Assembly: GCF_001461695.1 (NCBI RefSeq)
Contig: NZ_AUTC01000024.1
Location: 1-64,000, forward strand
Direction: 5' to 3'
Length of the DNA: 64,000 nucleotides
Source: Sinorhizobium fredii USDA 205
GTDB lineage: Bacteria; Pseudomonadota; Alphaproteobacteria; Rhizobiales; Rhizobiaceae
The notes beneath the pieces are model-generated. The model had not been told where the DNA came from, ran no database searches, and was given only the letters and a program-made list of their open reading frames with translations. Shown here in pieces: positions 54,674-63,273 of this stretch. The translations under genes were made by a program, and so were the position numbers. Position 1 is the first letter of the stretch. The number at the start of each line of letters is the position of its first letter.

Positions 54674-55963
54674 CTATTCCTCTTTGAGACCGTAAAGCCT
54701 GTGGCGGAAGGCGGCCTTGTCTTTCAGATATGTGCCCGTCAGTGTTGCCACAACATATTCGCGAAACTTTTCGCCGTAGTGCTCGTAGGCACCATAAAAG
54801 CCTTGCTTATCGAACACGAAGCGCGACACGAAGTCGCGCGGCACGAGCTGTGAGATGAGCTGGTTGACCAGCCATTTGTCCGGATGGTCGGGCGCAGCCC
54901 GCACCAGCAGGAAGCGGTTTTCGGGGGCGATCTCCTGCATCTTGATCGTGCCCGTCGCAGCGATCGCCCGCGTGATTTCCTGCAGGAACGGATAGGTGCC
55001 GTCGCGCGCCACCAGCGCGGCATTGCGATGGATCCAGGTCTGCAGCCAGATCCGGTCGGCATTGAGGAGATCGGCGTCCGGATCGGCTTCGTTGATCAGC
55101 CCGCGGATAGCCATGTCCGCCCGGTGCTGGAACAGGCCCGATTCCTGCACCCAGGAGGCCTGCGGCAATTGCAGCCGGTTGGTCGACGCCAGGAAATCGT
55201 AGATGCGTGCGTGATCGCTGATGGCGATATAGCTCACCTGCCAGGGCCGCGAGCGCCGGAAGCCTGGCACCGAAGGATCGCAGATCACCGTCGTCGTCTT
55301 CTGGTCGAGAAAGACATAGACGCCGCCGAAATGATTGGCCCAGAAAGCCTCGTGCCGGAAGACCAGCTCCTCGGGGACGAGTGCATTCTGACGGATGTCG
55401 CCGGTCAACTTGGCAAGTTCCACCATCCGGTCCAGCATCGCGTCGTCGGACCAGGCGGTCGGCACCTTCTTCAGCCGATCCACGAGCTCCCGGAGCTCCG
55501 CCGCCTTGCCGAGCATGTCCTCGGCGGAAAGCACCCGGAAGCGGACCTCGTTGATCGACAGGAGATCGTCGATGTCCTCGACCACCGACACCGAATCCTC
55601 GATCTCGCCGTAAAGCGCGTCCTTGATCGTGACGGCGTTGATCGCGCGCATGTTGGCGTTGAAGAACTCGTGCATCAGCGCCGCGGTGTTGGAAAAGCTC
55701 GTATGGACGACCGGCAGTTCCGCCTGGGCGGGCGTCAGGACGATGAAGCGCCGGTTGACCCGGTTCGGATCGAGATAGTCGCGGTCTCCCAGCTCCTGAG
55801 CGATCTCCGGCGAGAAGCCGGTCATATCGATGCTGAATCGCTCGAGCGCCGTCGACTTCAACCCGAAGCCTTCGAGCGCCTTGTTATAGCGCGCGACGAG
55901 GTGCGGCTCGGAAACGTCGAGCAGCCGCCCATAGATGAGCTCGGCTTCGAGGAGACGTTTCAT
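54674..55963 (-). CDS. conserved alphaproteobacterial protein, DUF6638-like (AAA+ cluster, gene 4)
   Basis: A 429-residue soluble protein with no signal peptide or membrane segment. It begins MKRLLEAELIYGRLLDVSEP; a recognisable conserved stretch is PEELVFRHEAFWANHFGGVY. It is tightly linked to the DUF2333 gene (3-nt gap). Upstream, a pair of palindromes and a DUF559 gene separate it from the AAA+ gene. No catalytic motif was recognised. The family name is a best guess. Confidence 0.85.
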   Translation of the reverse strand: MKRLLEAELIYGRLLDVSEPHLVARYNKALEGFGLKSTALERFSIDMTGFSPEIAQELGDRDYLDPNRVNRRFIVLTPAQAELPVVHTSFSNTAALMHEFFNANMRAINAVTIKDALYGEIEDSVSVVEDIDDLLSINEVRFRVLSAEDMLGKAAELRELVDRLKKVPTAWSDDAMLDRMVELAKLTGDIRQNALVPEELVFRHEAFWANHFGGVYVFLDQKTTTVICDPSVPGFRRSRPWQVSYIAISDHARIYDFLASTNRLQLPQASWVQESGLFQHRADMAIRGLINEADPDADLLNADRIWLQTWIHRNAALVARDGTYPFLQEITRAIAATGTIKMQEIAPENRFLLVRAAPDHPDKWLVNQLISQLVPRDFVSRFVFDKQGFYGAYEHYGEKFREYVVATLTGTYLKDKAAFRHRLYGLKEE

Positions 55964-55999
55964 GCGGAAATTCTCCGGGGCGCGGCGCGGGGCACGCTC

Positions 56000-56131
56000 T
56001 GCCCCTCACCCTGGCCCTCTCCCCGCTCGCGGGGAGGGGGGATGCTGCAGCGTTGATTCGCGCCGGTCAATTCGCCCACGGGGCCACGTCCCCTCTCCCC
56101 GCGAGCGGGGAGAGGGCTAGGGTGAGGGGCA
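56000..56131. repeat. inverted REP-like pair, left of the DUF559 gene
   Basis: GCCCCTCACCCTGGCCCTCT, then CCCCGCTCGCGGGG, is mirrored about 50 bp later by CCCCGCGAGCGGGG, then AGAGGGCTAGGGTGAGGGGC. The two units face each other, forming a BIME-like pair. The same pair lies at 56586-56788. Confidence 0.85.
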
Positions 56132-56155
56132 GAGGGCGCGACAAATCCCGATACG

Positions 56156-56563
56156 TCAACCATCTCTTCCACCCGCCGGAATGAACGTTAAATCCACTGC
56201 ACTCACCTCAGCCGTCAGACGCCTCTCCAGAATGGCGACGATTGTTTCAAGAACGGAGGCCCGATCGTTGAATATGTGCATGTTCCAGAAGCGAGCCACG
56301 CTCCAATCGTTCAGGAGCATGTACTTATCACGCGCAGCATCGCGGCTACTCTCGGCGTGCTGGCTGCCGTCTACTTCAACGACCAGACGCTCGTCGCGGC
56401 AAGCGAAATCAGCGAAATACGGCCCGATCGGGAGTTGCCGAACGAACTTGAAGCCGTTGAGACGCCTGTCTCGCAGTTCCGACCACAGGATCGACTCTGC
56501 GTCGTTGTCGCCTTGTCTGAGATCTCTGGCGCGCTGCGTCCGGCTTTCGTTGGCTCCTCTCAT
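56156..56563 (-). CDS. DUF559 (Vsr/restriction-endonuclease-like) protein
   Basis: A 135-residue protein with the DUF559 nuclease-like fold. The core is ESILWSELRDRRLNGFKFVR, then QLPIGPYFADFACRDERLVV, then EVDGSQHAE. This gives the E-x(n)-D-x(n)-E-V-D-G-x-Q-H pattern shared with very-short-patch repair and PD-(D/E)xK enzymes. GAGGCGCCA precedes the ATG. The gene is enclosed by two inverted pairs of REP-like palindromes and sits inside an otherwise compact gene cluster, suggesting insertion. Activity is unproven. Confidence 0.88.
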   Translation of the reverse strand: MRGANESRTQRARDLRQGDNDAESILWSELRDRRLNGFKFVRQLPIGPYFADFACRDERLVVEVDGSQHAESSRDAARDKYMLLNDWSVARFWNMHIFNDRASVLETIVAILERRLTAEVSAVDLTFIPAGGRDG

Positions 56564-56585
56564 TGGCGCCTCGCAGCCGGAGAGT

Positions 56586-56788
56586 TGCCCCTCACCCTAG
56601 CCCTCTCCCCGCTCGCGGGGAGAGGGGACGAGGTCCGCGTTCGCGCCTCACCCATTTCCATCGCTGTCGGCACATCGGGTCTTTCGTGGAGAACGCGAGA
56701 AACGGATATTTGTGGCAGGAACCTGCGCTGTCCTGCCCAGCGATGTCCCCTCTCCCCGCGAGCGGGGAGAGGGCTAGGGTGAGGGGCA
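56586..56788. repeat. inverted REP-like pair, right of the DUF559 gene
   Basis: Units at 56586-56629 and 56745-56788, facing each other, each with CCCCGCGAGCGGGG and the arm CCCTCACCCTAGCCCTCT or its complement. They match the pair at 56000-56131 closely. Their outer arms could fold into one long stem. Confidence 0.85.
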
Positions 56789-56831
56789 AAGCCCAAGGCG
56801 CTAACAAAGCCCAAGGCAACAAGGCAATCAA

Positions 56832-58748
56832 TCATCCCTGCCACCTGCCCTCGCGCTTCATCGTCTCGATCTCGCGGATCGCCTTCTCGCGCTGGCGCTC
56901 GCGGCGGATGATCTCGGCGATGGCGGCGTCATCCGACTTGTCGGTGTAGCGGAATTCGCTGTCGGCGTAGCGGTTGATTTCCTGCAGCACCATGTCGATG
57001 GTGATCGGGCCGCGCAGTTCCTCGATCATCGCCTTCTTCTCGTCGTAGGACTTGTGCATGAAGGAACCTGCGTCCCTGAACCAGTCGTCCGGCAGCTCGA
57101 CGTCCATCGCCCGCATCTTGATCGCGTCGGTGATGTTGCGGATCGCCCGGCCGGTGAAGCGGGGTTCCGCCTCCTTGATCATGTGCAGATAGGCGCCGAC
57201 ATCGGCGAGCGAGGCGATCTTGCCCTTCTCCTTCTCGTAACGCTCCCAGACGGTGGCGAGGCCCTCCTCCTGCGGCCGCGCATGCGCCGCGTAGGATTGC
57301 GACACGGCGCGCTTGATTTCCTGGCCGGCAAAGAGGTCGTGCTGACCGAGCGGGATCTTGTGGTTCTTGCCGACCAGCAGCGCGAAAATGTCGATGTAAT
57401 CACCTTCCGTCTGTGGCCCGTCGACCAGCCAGCGCGCGCCGGCCCGCTGGCGGAGTGCATCGTCGACATTCTCCGGGTAGTTGGAGAACATGCCGAAGGT
57501 GCAATTGCCGCGCACCACGGTCGAGGCACCGGCAAAACTCTCCATCAGCACCGCCGTCACCTCGTGCTGGCCGGCCGAGGCGCGGTCGTCGGAGCGCTTC
57601 GCCGTCACCTGGTCGACATCGTCGATCGTGCCGAATCCGATCGCCCGCGGGTTGATGACGTTGTTGACGAACTCCTTGCAGTTCTGGCCCGATTTGCCCT
57701 GGTAGGAGGATATCTGGTCGACGCCGAAGTTCTCGTAGTGGAAGGCATAGCCGGCGACGCCGCAATAGTCGTGCAGCATGCCGGCAAGCATCTGGATCAA
57801 TATGGTCTTGCCGGTGCCCGGCATGCCGTCGCCGATGAAAGTGAAGAGGAAGCCGCCGAGTTCGACGAAGGGATTCATCTGCCGGTCGAAGTCGTAGGCC
57901 ATCAGCATCTTGGCAAGCTTCAGCGCCTGATACTTGGCGATGTGGTTGCCGATGATCTCGTCCGGCTTCTTGAAGGTCATCACCAGGGGTTTACGCTTCT
58001 GCCCGGGTGCGACATCGAAACCGTTCAAGGTGAAATCGTCCTGGTCTAGCCGGAGGTGGACGTTCTCGAAGTTCTGCAGCCCGCTGAAGCGCGCCTTGCG
58101 CGCGAGCAGGCCCTCGATCGCGACGCGGGAGAAGGCGCGGGCGCGGGCCGTCAGGGCAAGATCGTCCGGGGCGCCAGCAATGCTCCTGTCGAGTGCGGCG
58201 ACCATGCTTTTCAACGCGTCCTGCGGCGTGTCGAAGAGGAAGTCCGGCTCGGCGGCATCGTCGACCGGCTCCCCCTCCCCCTGCAGCGTCGCGCCGAGAT
58301 AGGCGGCCAGCGTGAAAGCGGCGACATAGGCGGCTGCCGAAAGCAGCGCCTTGAAATGGCTCGCGTCTTCGCCGGCAAGCGGGGTGGCGGCATTGCGCGC
58401 CTGCAATTGTTCGAGGTTCGTCTGCCGCGCGAACACGTCCGCCACCGCCAGCGCCACCTGGATGCCGCGCCGCGTGCGGTAGAGGACGCCATGCTGTGCC
58501 GGCGACAGCAGCGGATCGGCACCGCGCACCGTTTGGATCGTCCGGGCGAGCTCCACCTCGCGAGTGCGGCGCTGGCCGCCGGTCGAGACGCTCGAAACGA
58601 AGCGGCGGCCGGTGCCCGCAAGCGGCGTGCCCGCCGAAGGCTCGTCCCGCTCGAGGAGGGCGAGCTTAGTCACCAGGCTCTGCGCCACCGCCTGATGTTT
58701 GGCGATGTCGTCCTCGTGCAGCGTCGTCAGGCCCGTATTCAGCGTCAT
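56832..58748 (-). CDS. AAA+ ATPase of an uncharacterised cluster (gene 3)
   Basis: A 638-residue protein. The N-terminal 290 residues include a predicted membrane-near helix (AAAYVAAFTLAAYLGATL). The AAA+ module follows: Walker A GDGMPGTGKT at about 303-312, Walker B-like IGFGTIDDVDQV at about 366-377, sensor 1 in FGMFSNYPENVDD, then RQRAGARW with likely arginine finger. Pore-type aromatics occur in YQGKSGQN. The C-terminal helical part ends RQREKAIREIETMKREGRW. It overlaps closely with the next gene upstream (1-nt gap). It is not MoxR- or ClpX-like by eye; the closest general resemblance is to single-ring AAA remodelling enzymes. Function unknown. Confidence 0.9.
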   Translation of the reverse strand: MTLNTGLTTLHEDDIAKHQAVAQSLVTKLALLERDEPSAGTPLAGTGRRFVSSVSTGGQRRTREVELARTIQTVRGADPLLSPAQHGVLYRTRRGIQVALAVADVFARQTNLEQLQARNAATPLAGEDASHFKALLSAAAYVAAFTLAAYLGATLQGEGEPVDDAAEPDFLFDTPQDALKSMVAALDRSIAGAPDDLALTARARAFSRVAIEGLLARKARFSGLQNFENVHLRLDQDDFTLNGFDVAPGQKRKPLVMTFKKPDEIIGNHIAKYQALKLAKMLMAYDFDRQMNPFVELGGFLFTFIGDGMPGTGKTILIQMLAGMLHDYCGVAGYAFHYENFGVDQISSYQGKSGQNCKEFVNNVINPRAIGFGTIDDVDQVTAKRSDDRASAGQHEVTAVLMESFAGASTVVRGNCTFGMFSNYPENVDDALRQRAGARWLVDGPQTEGDYIDIFALLVGKNHKIPLGQHDLFAGQEIKRAVSQSYAAHARPQEEGLATVWERYEKEKGKIASLADVGAYLHMIKEAEPRFTGRAIRNITDAIKMRAMDVELPDDWFRDAGSFMHKSYDEKKAMIEELRGPITIDMVLQEINRYADSEFRYTDKSDDAAIAEIIRRERQREKAIREIETMKREGRWQG

Positions 58749-58749
58749 C

Positions 58750-59898
58750 TCAAACCTCGCTTACCACCTGGTTGCCGGAGATCACATGCACCTTGTAGTC
58801 GCCGAAAACCTGCGTCGCCTCGCCGGCCGCGTAGAGCGCCTGGTAGGCATCGTGCGGCACCAGCGCATGTTTCTCATAAGCGCTGACGCCCATGCGCGCC
58901 GCCTCGAGGTTGTCGGTATCGATGTGAAACTCTTCCTGCGCCGGCGTCGAGGACCAGAAGCCGCGCTCGGCGGGGCGCTCGGCCTTGGAGAAGACCTCCT
59001 GCACCGTCCAGGTCAAGAGCCAGGCATTCTCCGTCTTGCGCACCTTCGAGAGGATGTCGTTGATCCTGGCATTGTTCTCGGTGATGCCGGCCGAATAGAA
59101 CGGCCCGAGGACGATGCGCCTCAATTGCTTCGGATGCAGTTCCGGAAAATCCTTGTCGAGATTGGTGGCGATCGTCACGGGGGTGAGCGAATAGGCGCTG
59201 TTCTTCGAGGCGAAATCGTCGAAACGGCTTGCAAGCTCTGGATTGAGCAGTCCGCCGACCGGCAGGGGGATCTCGATCTCCAGATTGAGCTTGCCGTCCT
59301 CGGTTACCAGCATCTCGACGATATTTTCCGAAGAGTCCTCGATCGTCGCCATGTAGATCAGCGGAAGCGTCTGCGTGCCGTCAAAGGCCCCCCAGGCAAC
59401 GACGTAATAGGGCCGCATCGTCTTCGGATTGACGGCGACCCGGATCGTCTGCGGCAGGATGAAGGGCGAGAAGATGTCACCCTTGCCGATCTGCTCGAGA
59501 TAGAGCCGCTCCGCCATGCGGGCCTGCAATGCCTCCGGAAAGGCCTTCTGCCGCAGGATGAAATCGACCATTTCCTCGCGCAGCGCATCGGCGGGCGGGA
59601 TGCTCGCCAGTCGCTTCTCGGCGCTCTGCCGGTCGTTCTCGAGCTCCAGCACATTCTGGAACACCGGAAAGCCGCTCTCGGCGCGCGAGATCCGGAAGTG
59701 CTCGACGAAGCCTATGCGGTTTTCCCAGCAGGCGACCGACGCCTTCAGCCGCGCCAGATACGGAACGATGACTTCACCAACGACCGTGTTGCGATAGAGC
59801 GGCGAATTGCGGTCGCCGAGGAATAGTTCGAGCCCCGCCAGCGCGGCCCGGATCGAGGTGAAATATTGCCTGACGGCGGGGGAGACGGCTGTATTCAT
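58750..59898 (-). CDS. conserved hypothetical protein of the AAA+ cluster (gene 2)
   Basis: A 382-residue soluble protein, starting MNTAVSPAVRQYFTSIRAAL. No membrane segment, signal peptide or known catalytic motif is visible. It looks like a mixed alpha/beta protein: the middle contains FILPQTIRVAVNPKTMRPYY and VAWGAFDGTQTLPLIYMATI. It ends 1 nt before the AAA+ start, indicating coupled translation and a likely physical partnership. I do not recognise the family. Confidence 0.85.
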   Translation of the reverse strand: MNTAVSPAVRQYFTSIRAALAGLELFLGDRNSPLYRNTVVGEVIVPYLARLKASVACWENRIGFVEHFRISRAESGFPVFQNVLELENDRQSAEKRLASIPPADALREEMVDFILRQKAFPEALQARMAERLYLEQIGKGDIFSPFILPQTIRVAVNPKTMRPYYVVAWGAFDGTQTLPLIYMATIEDSSENIVEMLVTEDGKLNLEIEIPLPVGGLLNPELASRFDDFASKNSAYSLTPVTIATNLDKDFPELHPKQLRRIVLGPFYSAGITENNARINDILSKVRKTENAWLLTWTVQEVFSKAERPAERGFWSSTPAQEEFHIDTDNLEAARMGVSAYEKHALVPHDAYQALYAAGEATQVFGDYKVHVISGNQVVSEV

Positions 59899-59959
59899 TG
59901 AAACCCCTCCGGCAAATGCCGAAAGGCGGTCGGAAAGCTGGTCATTGCCGCCTTGCCGA

Positions 59960-61048
59960 TCACTGCTTCACGTAGTTTGCGGCATTGTGCTTGTCCATCA
60001 CCGTCTGGAAGCGACGGGCAAAGGCGTCGTCGGCCAGTTTCTTGCGCCGCTGGATATCCTGCGTCGCAAGCATGTTCTTTTCATGCATCTCGAGCAGATC
60101 GCCGATATGGCGCTGGGCCGCGGCGCCAATTCCAGCCATCGTTTCCTCGGCGGCGGTGTCGACCTGGCTGCCGAGCGTGTTGATCTTGTGCGCCACATCC
60201 TGCTGTGCCGCCGTCTTCAGCGAATCCTCCAGCGACTTGTAGAGCACGATGCGCTGTTCGGTATCGATCGTCAGCTTGTTGATCAGCGTGTTCTGCGCGG
60301 CGATCTGGTTGTTGAGCGAATCGACGAAGGTCTGGAACATCGCGGTGTAGCGCTCGAGCGTCTGGCTCTCGGCGAGCAGTTCCTGTTCCTTGGCCTGCTT
60401 CTCGTTATATTCGGTAGCGAGACGCGAACGCTCCGCCTCGAGATCGGTACGGGTCGTCTGATCCGTGGAAGCCGCGATCCGGTTCTCGATGTCGAGCAGC
60501 AGCGGATTGAGCTCCTCGATGCGCTTCTGTGTCTCCACGAGCGCAGCCATCGTACCTTTGCGGCGCTCGATCACCTGGATGAGGCTCTGCTCGGACGTCT
60601 TGTAGCGCTGATCGAGGATCGCCTTCTGCTCCTTGAGGATGCCGACGATGGTGTCGGACTTGACGAGCAGCTCCTGGAGATTGCCGGCGAGCGACATGTT
60701 GCGCACCCGGTCGGTACGCATGCGCTGCATCGACTGCTTGGAGAAGAAGCCGACGAACTTCTCGTAGCCGGTGTAGCTCTTCATGCTCTCGAACTCGGCA
60801 CCGAAAACGTTCGTCGCATCTTCAAGCCCGATGATCAGATCGGCGATATTGGCTTCCATCGCCTTCTGCTGCTTGAGGACGTCCTGGATGCGGGCGTTTT
60901 CGATGTCGAAATTGACGTCGCCGAGCTTGGTGTCCGCCTTGGCGAACTGCTCGAGGACGACGCCTGACTGTTCGAGCTTGCCGCGCATCTCGTCGACGAC
61001 GCTCCGCGTCTTGGCGATCTCGGCGTCAAAATTCTGAAGAGTAGCCAT
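59960..61048 (-). CDS. coiled-coil protein of the AAA+ cluster (gene 1), TelA-like in character
   Basis: A 362-residue almost entirely helical protein, rich in Gln, Glu, Lys and Ala, with long heptad stretches at about 1-60 and 130-320 (for example TDLEAERSRLATEYNEKQAK). Short segments such as GYEKFVGFFSKQSMQRMRTD and ILKEQKAILDQRYKTSEQSL recall TelA/toxic-anion-resistance proteins, but the match is weak. It is the first gene of the cluster, 61 nt before the next. It could be an oligomeric scaffold or the substrate of the AAA+ ATPase. Function unknown. Confidence 0.85.
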   Translation of the reverse strand: MATLQNFDAEIAKTRSVVDEMRGKLEQSGVVLEQFAKADTKLGDVNFDIENARIQDVLKQQKAMEANIADLIIGLEDATNVFGAEFESMKSYTGYEKFVGFFSKQSMQRMRTDRVRNMSLAGNLQELLVKSDTIVGILKEQKAILDQRYKTSEQSLIQVIERRKGTMAALVETQKRIEELNPLLLDIENRIAASTDQTTRTDLEAERSRLATEYNEKQAKEQELLAESQTLERYTAMFQTFVDSLNNQIAAQNTLINKLTIDTEQRIVLYKSLEDSLKTAAQQDVAHKINTLGSQVDTAAEETMAGIGAAAQRHIGDLLEMHEKNMLATQDIQRRKKLADDAFARRFQTVMDKHNAANYVKQ

Positions 61049-61262
61049 TTCCTATCCCCTTCGTCCATCCGGGCATCGCGCCCGTGAACCAAACTGCTCA
61101 GCCCTTGATTGCACTTATATAAAGGGTGTTTAGCAGGTCAGGACAAGAGACGCCGACGGGCTTTTTTCAACCGGCCGGGACGACTCCGTTCAATGGCCGG
61201 CAGCGCAGCGACGACGAAGGATCGCATCGTTGGGACTCCTGTTGAGGGGACGGCATGTCGTC

Positions 61263-61850
61263 TCAACCGTCGCGCATCCGGTCTTCCCAATGCCGCCGGC
61301 AGTAGGACACGTATTTCTCATTGCCGCCGACATCGACCTGCGCGCCCTCGCGCACGACATTGCCGTCGCCGTCGAGACGCACGACCATGGTCGCCTTGCG
61401 TCCGCAATGGCAGATCGTCCTGACCTCGCGCAGCTCGTCGGCGAGCGCAAGCAAAGCCATGGAGCCGGGAAAAAGCTTCCCCTGAAAGTCCGTTCTGAGG
61501 CCATAGGCCATGACCGGAATGCCGAGGCGGTCGGCGACGCGCGCGAGCTGCCAGACCTGGTCCTCGTCGAGGAATTGCGCCTCGTCGACGAAAACGCAGG
61601 CAATCTCGCCGGAACCGTCGTTGTTCAGGCGTTCGATGAGGCCGTAAAGATCGTCGCCGCCATGGAACGGGATCCCGTCCGATTTAAGCCCGATGCGCGA
61701 TGCGATTCGTCCGGTACCAGCCCGATCGTCGAAGGCGGCGATCAGCATCACGACGCGCATGCCGCGCTCCTGATAGTTGTAGGCGGCCTGCAGGAGCAGC
61801 GTGCTCTTGCCGGCATTCATCGTCGCATAGCTGAAATAGAGCTTGGCCAT
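61263..61850 (-). CDS. tdk: thymidine kinase
   Basis: A 195-residue type II thymidine kinase. Walker A is FSYATMNAGKSTLLLQ (about 7-20), Walker B is CVFVDEAQFL (about 86-95), and the zinc site is CHCGRKAT near 145 with YCRRHW near 185. It salvages thymidine to dTMP. The ATG at 61850 matches the family start; the long open frame upstream is not supported. It is transcribed alone. Confidence 0.96.
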   Translation of the reverse strand: MAKLYFSYATMNAGKSTLLLQAAYNYQERGMRVVMLIAAFDDRAGTGRIASRIGLKSDGIPFHGGDDLYGLIERLNNDGSGEIACVFVDEAQFLDEDQVWQLARVADRLGIPVMAYGLRTDFQGKLFPGSMALLALADELREVRTICHCGRKATMVVRLDGDGNVVREGAQVDVGGNEKYVSYCRRHWEDRMRDG

Positions 61851-62133
61851 GGTCACGGTTCCCAGACGTGGTGCCCCCGCTAAATGACGAGGCTTGCGCG
61901 CAATGACCAGAGCGCGGAGACGCCACCCACAGATTTTCAGCCGGACTGCCTTCGCTCCACGGCTGCACGATGAGTACTGACGATCGTCATTTCGTGGCCA
62001 TTGCGACATTCGGCGTCGCTCTGTGCATCCCCTCAGCGGATTGAGGCAATACACTTCCCTCGCGCCAAGGCCTTGAATTCGGGGCGCATTGGTGTTTGGC
62101 TAAAAAAAGAACACAGGCAGGGGAACGATAACG

Positions 62134-63090
62134 ATGACAAGGACATTCTCACTCAAATTCATGCTGGCGGGGGCCATCTGCATGGCGGCCTTGAGCGCGG
62201 GCAATGCGGCCGCGGCCGAGGCGGAAAGCTGCGGCACCGTCCGCTTCTCCGACGTCGGCTGGACGGACATCACCGCAACGACCGCGACGGCAACCACCCT
62301 TCTCAAGGCGCTCGGCTATGAGACGGACGTCAAGGTGCTTTCGGTCCCCGTTACCTACACGTCCCTGAAGAACAAGGATATCGACGTCTTCCTCGGCAAC
62401 TGGATGCCGACGATGGAAGCCGACATCGCGCCCTATCGCGACGACAAGTCGGTCGAGACCGTCCGCCAAAATCTCGAAGGCGCCAAATACACGCTGGCGA
62501 CCAACGCCAAGGGCGCTGAACTCGGTATCAAGGACTTCAAGGACATCGCCGCCCAAAAGGATGCGCTCGAAGGCAAGATCTACGGGATCGAGCCCGGCAA
62601 CGACGGCAACCGCCTGATCATCGACATGGTCGAGAAGAGTATGTTCGATCTCAAGGGCTTCGAAGTCGTCGAATCCTCCGAGCAGGGCATGCTGGCGCAG
62701 GTGGCGCGCGCCGAGAAGGATGGCGAGCCTATCGTCTTCCTCGGCTGGGAGCCGCATCCGATGAACGCCAACTTCAAGCTGACCTATCTTTCCGGCGGCG
62801 ATGACGTCTTCGGCCCGAACTTCGGCGGCGCCACCGTGCACACCAATGTGCGCGCCGGTTACACGACCGAATGCCCGAATGTCGGCGCCTTGCTCAAGAA
62901 CCTGAACTTCTCGCTCCAGATGGAGAACGAGATCATGGGCAAGATCCTGAACGACGGCGAAGATCCGGAGAAGGCGGCTGCCGCCTGGCTCAAGGACAAC
63001 CCCTCCGCCATCGAGCCCTGGCTTGCCGGCGTGACCACCAAGGATGGTGGCGAAGGACTGGCTGCGGTGAAGACCGAGCTCGGTCTCTGA
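62134..63090 (+). CDS. choX: choline-binding periplasmic protein ChoX
   Basis: A 318-residue substrate-binding protein of the choline ABC transporter (OpuAC/ProX-like fold). Signal peptide 1-28 ends GNAAAA. The aromatic box that holds the choline ammonium group is complete at the known S. meliloti numbers: Trp43, Trp90, Tyr119 and Trp205, with Asp45 and Asn156 also in place. AGGGGAACG precedes the ATG. choW follows after a repeat and a terminator-like hairpin, which may keep choX expression higher than that of the permease. Choline serves as nutrient and glycine-betaine precursor. Confidence 0.97.
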   Translation: MTRTFSLKFMLAGAICMAALSAGNAAAAEAESCGTVRFSDVGWTDITATTATATTLLKALGYETDVKVLSVPVTYTSLKNKDIDVFLGNWMPTMEADIAPYRDDKSVETVRQNLEGAKYTLATNAKGAELGIKDFKDIAAQKDALEGKIYGIEPGNDGNRLIIDMVEKSMFDLKGFEVVESSEQGMLAQVARAEKDGEPIVFLGWEPHPMNANFKLTYLSGGDDVFGPNFGGATVHTNVRAGYTTECPNVGALLKNLNFSLQMENEIMGKILNDGEDPEKAAAAWLKDNPSAIEPWLAGVTTKDGGEGLAAVKTELGL

Positions 63091-63094
63091 TTGC

Positions 63095-63194
63095 CGTAGC
63101 GCCGCGCGTCCGATAAGGCGCGCAAAGGTCGCTGCAGCACTCTGAATTGCTGCATGACTCTCCTGAATCGGCTCTGATTGAAGGAAACATGCAG
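63095..63194 (+). repeat. RIME-like two-palindrome repeat between choX and choW
   Basis: CGTAGCG-CCGCGCGTC / GGCGCGC-AAAGGT-CGCTGCAG is followed by CTCTGAATTGCTGCATG and a weaker second palindrome ending ACATGCAG. It has the same order as 43154-43260, with more divergence. It lies within the choXW operon. Confidence 0.8.
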
Positions 63195-63197
63195 TCG

Positions 63198-63222
63198 GGC
63201 GGGGAAACTCCCCGCCTTTTTC
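63198..63222 (+). terminator. terminator-like hairpin between choX and choW
   Basis: GGCGGGG-AAACT-CCCCGCC followed by TTTTT, 108 nt after the choX stop and 52 nt before choW. It probably gives partial termination so that the binding protein is made in excess. Confidence 0.8.
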
Positions 63223-63273
63223 CACCGCTTCATGCGATCCAAGTGTTTGACCCTGACAAGAGGGATCCAGTTC

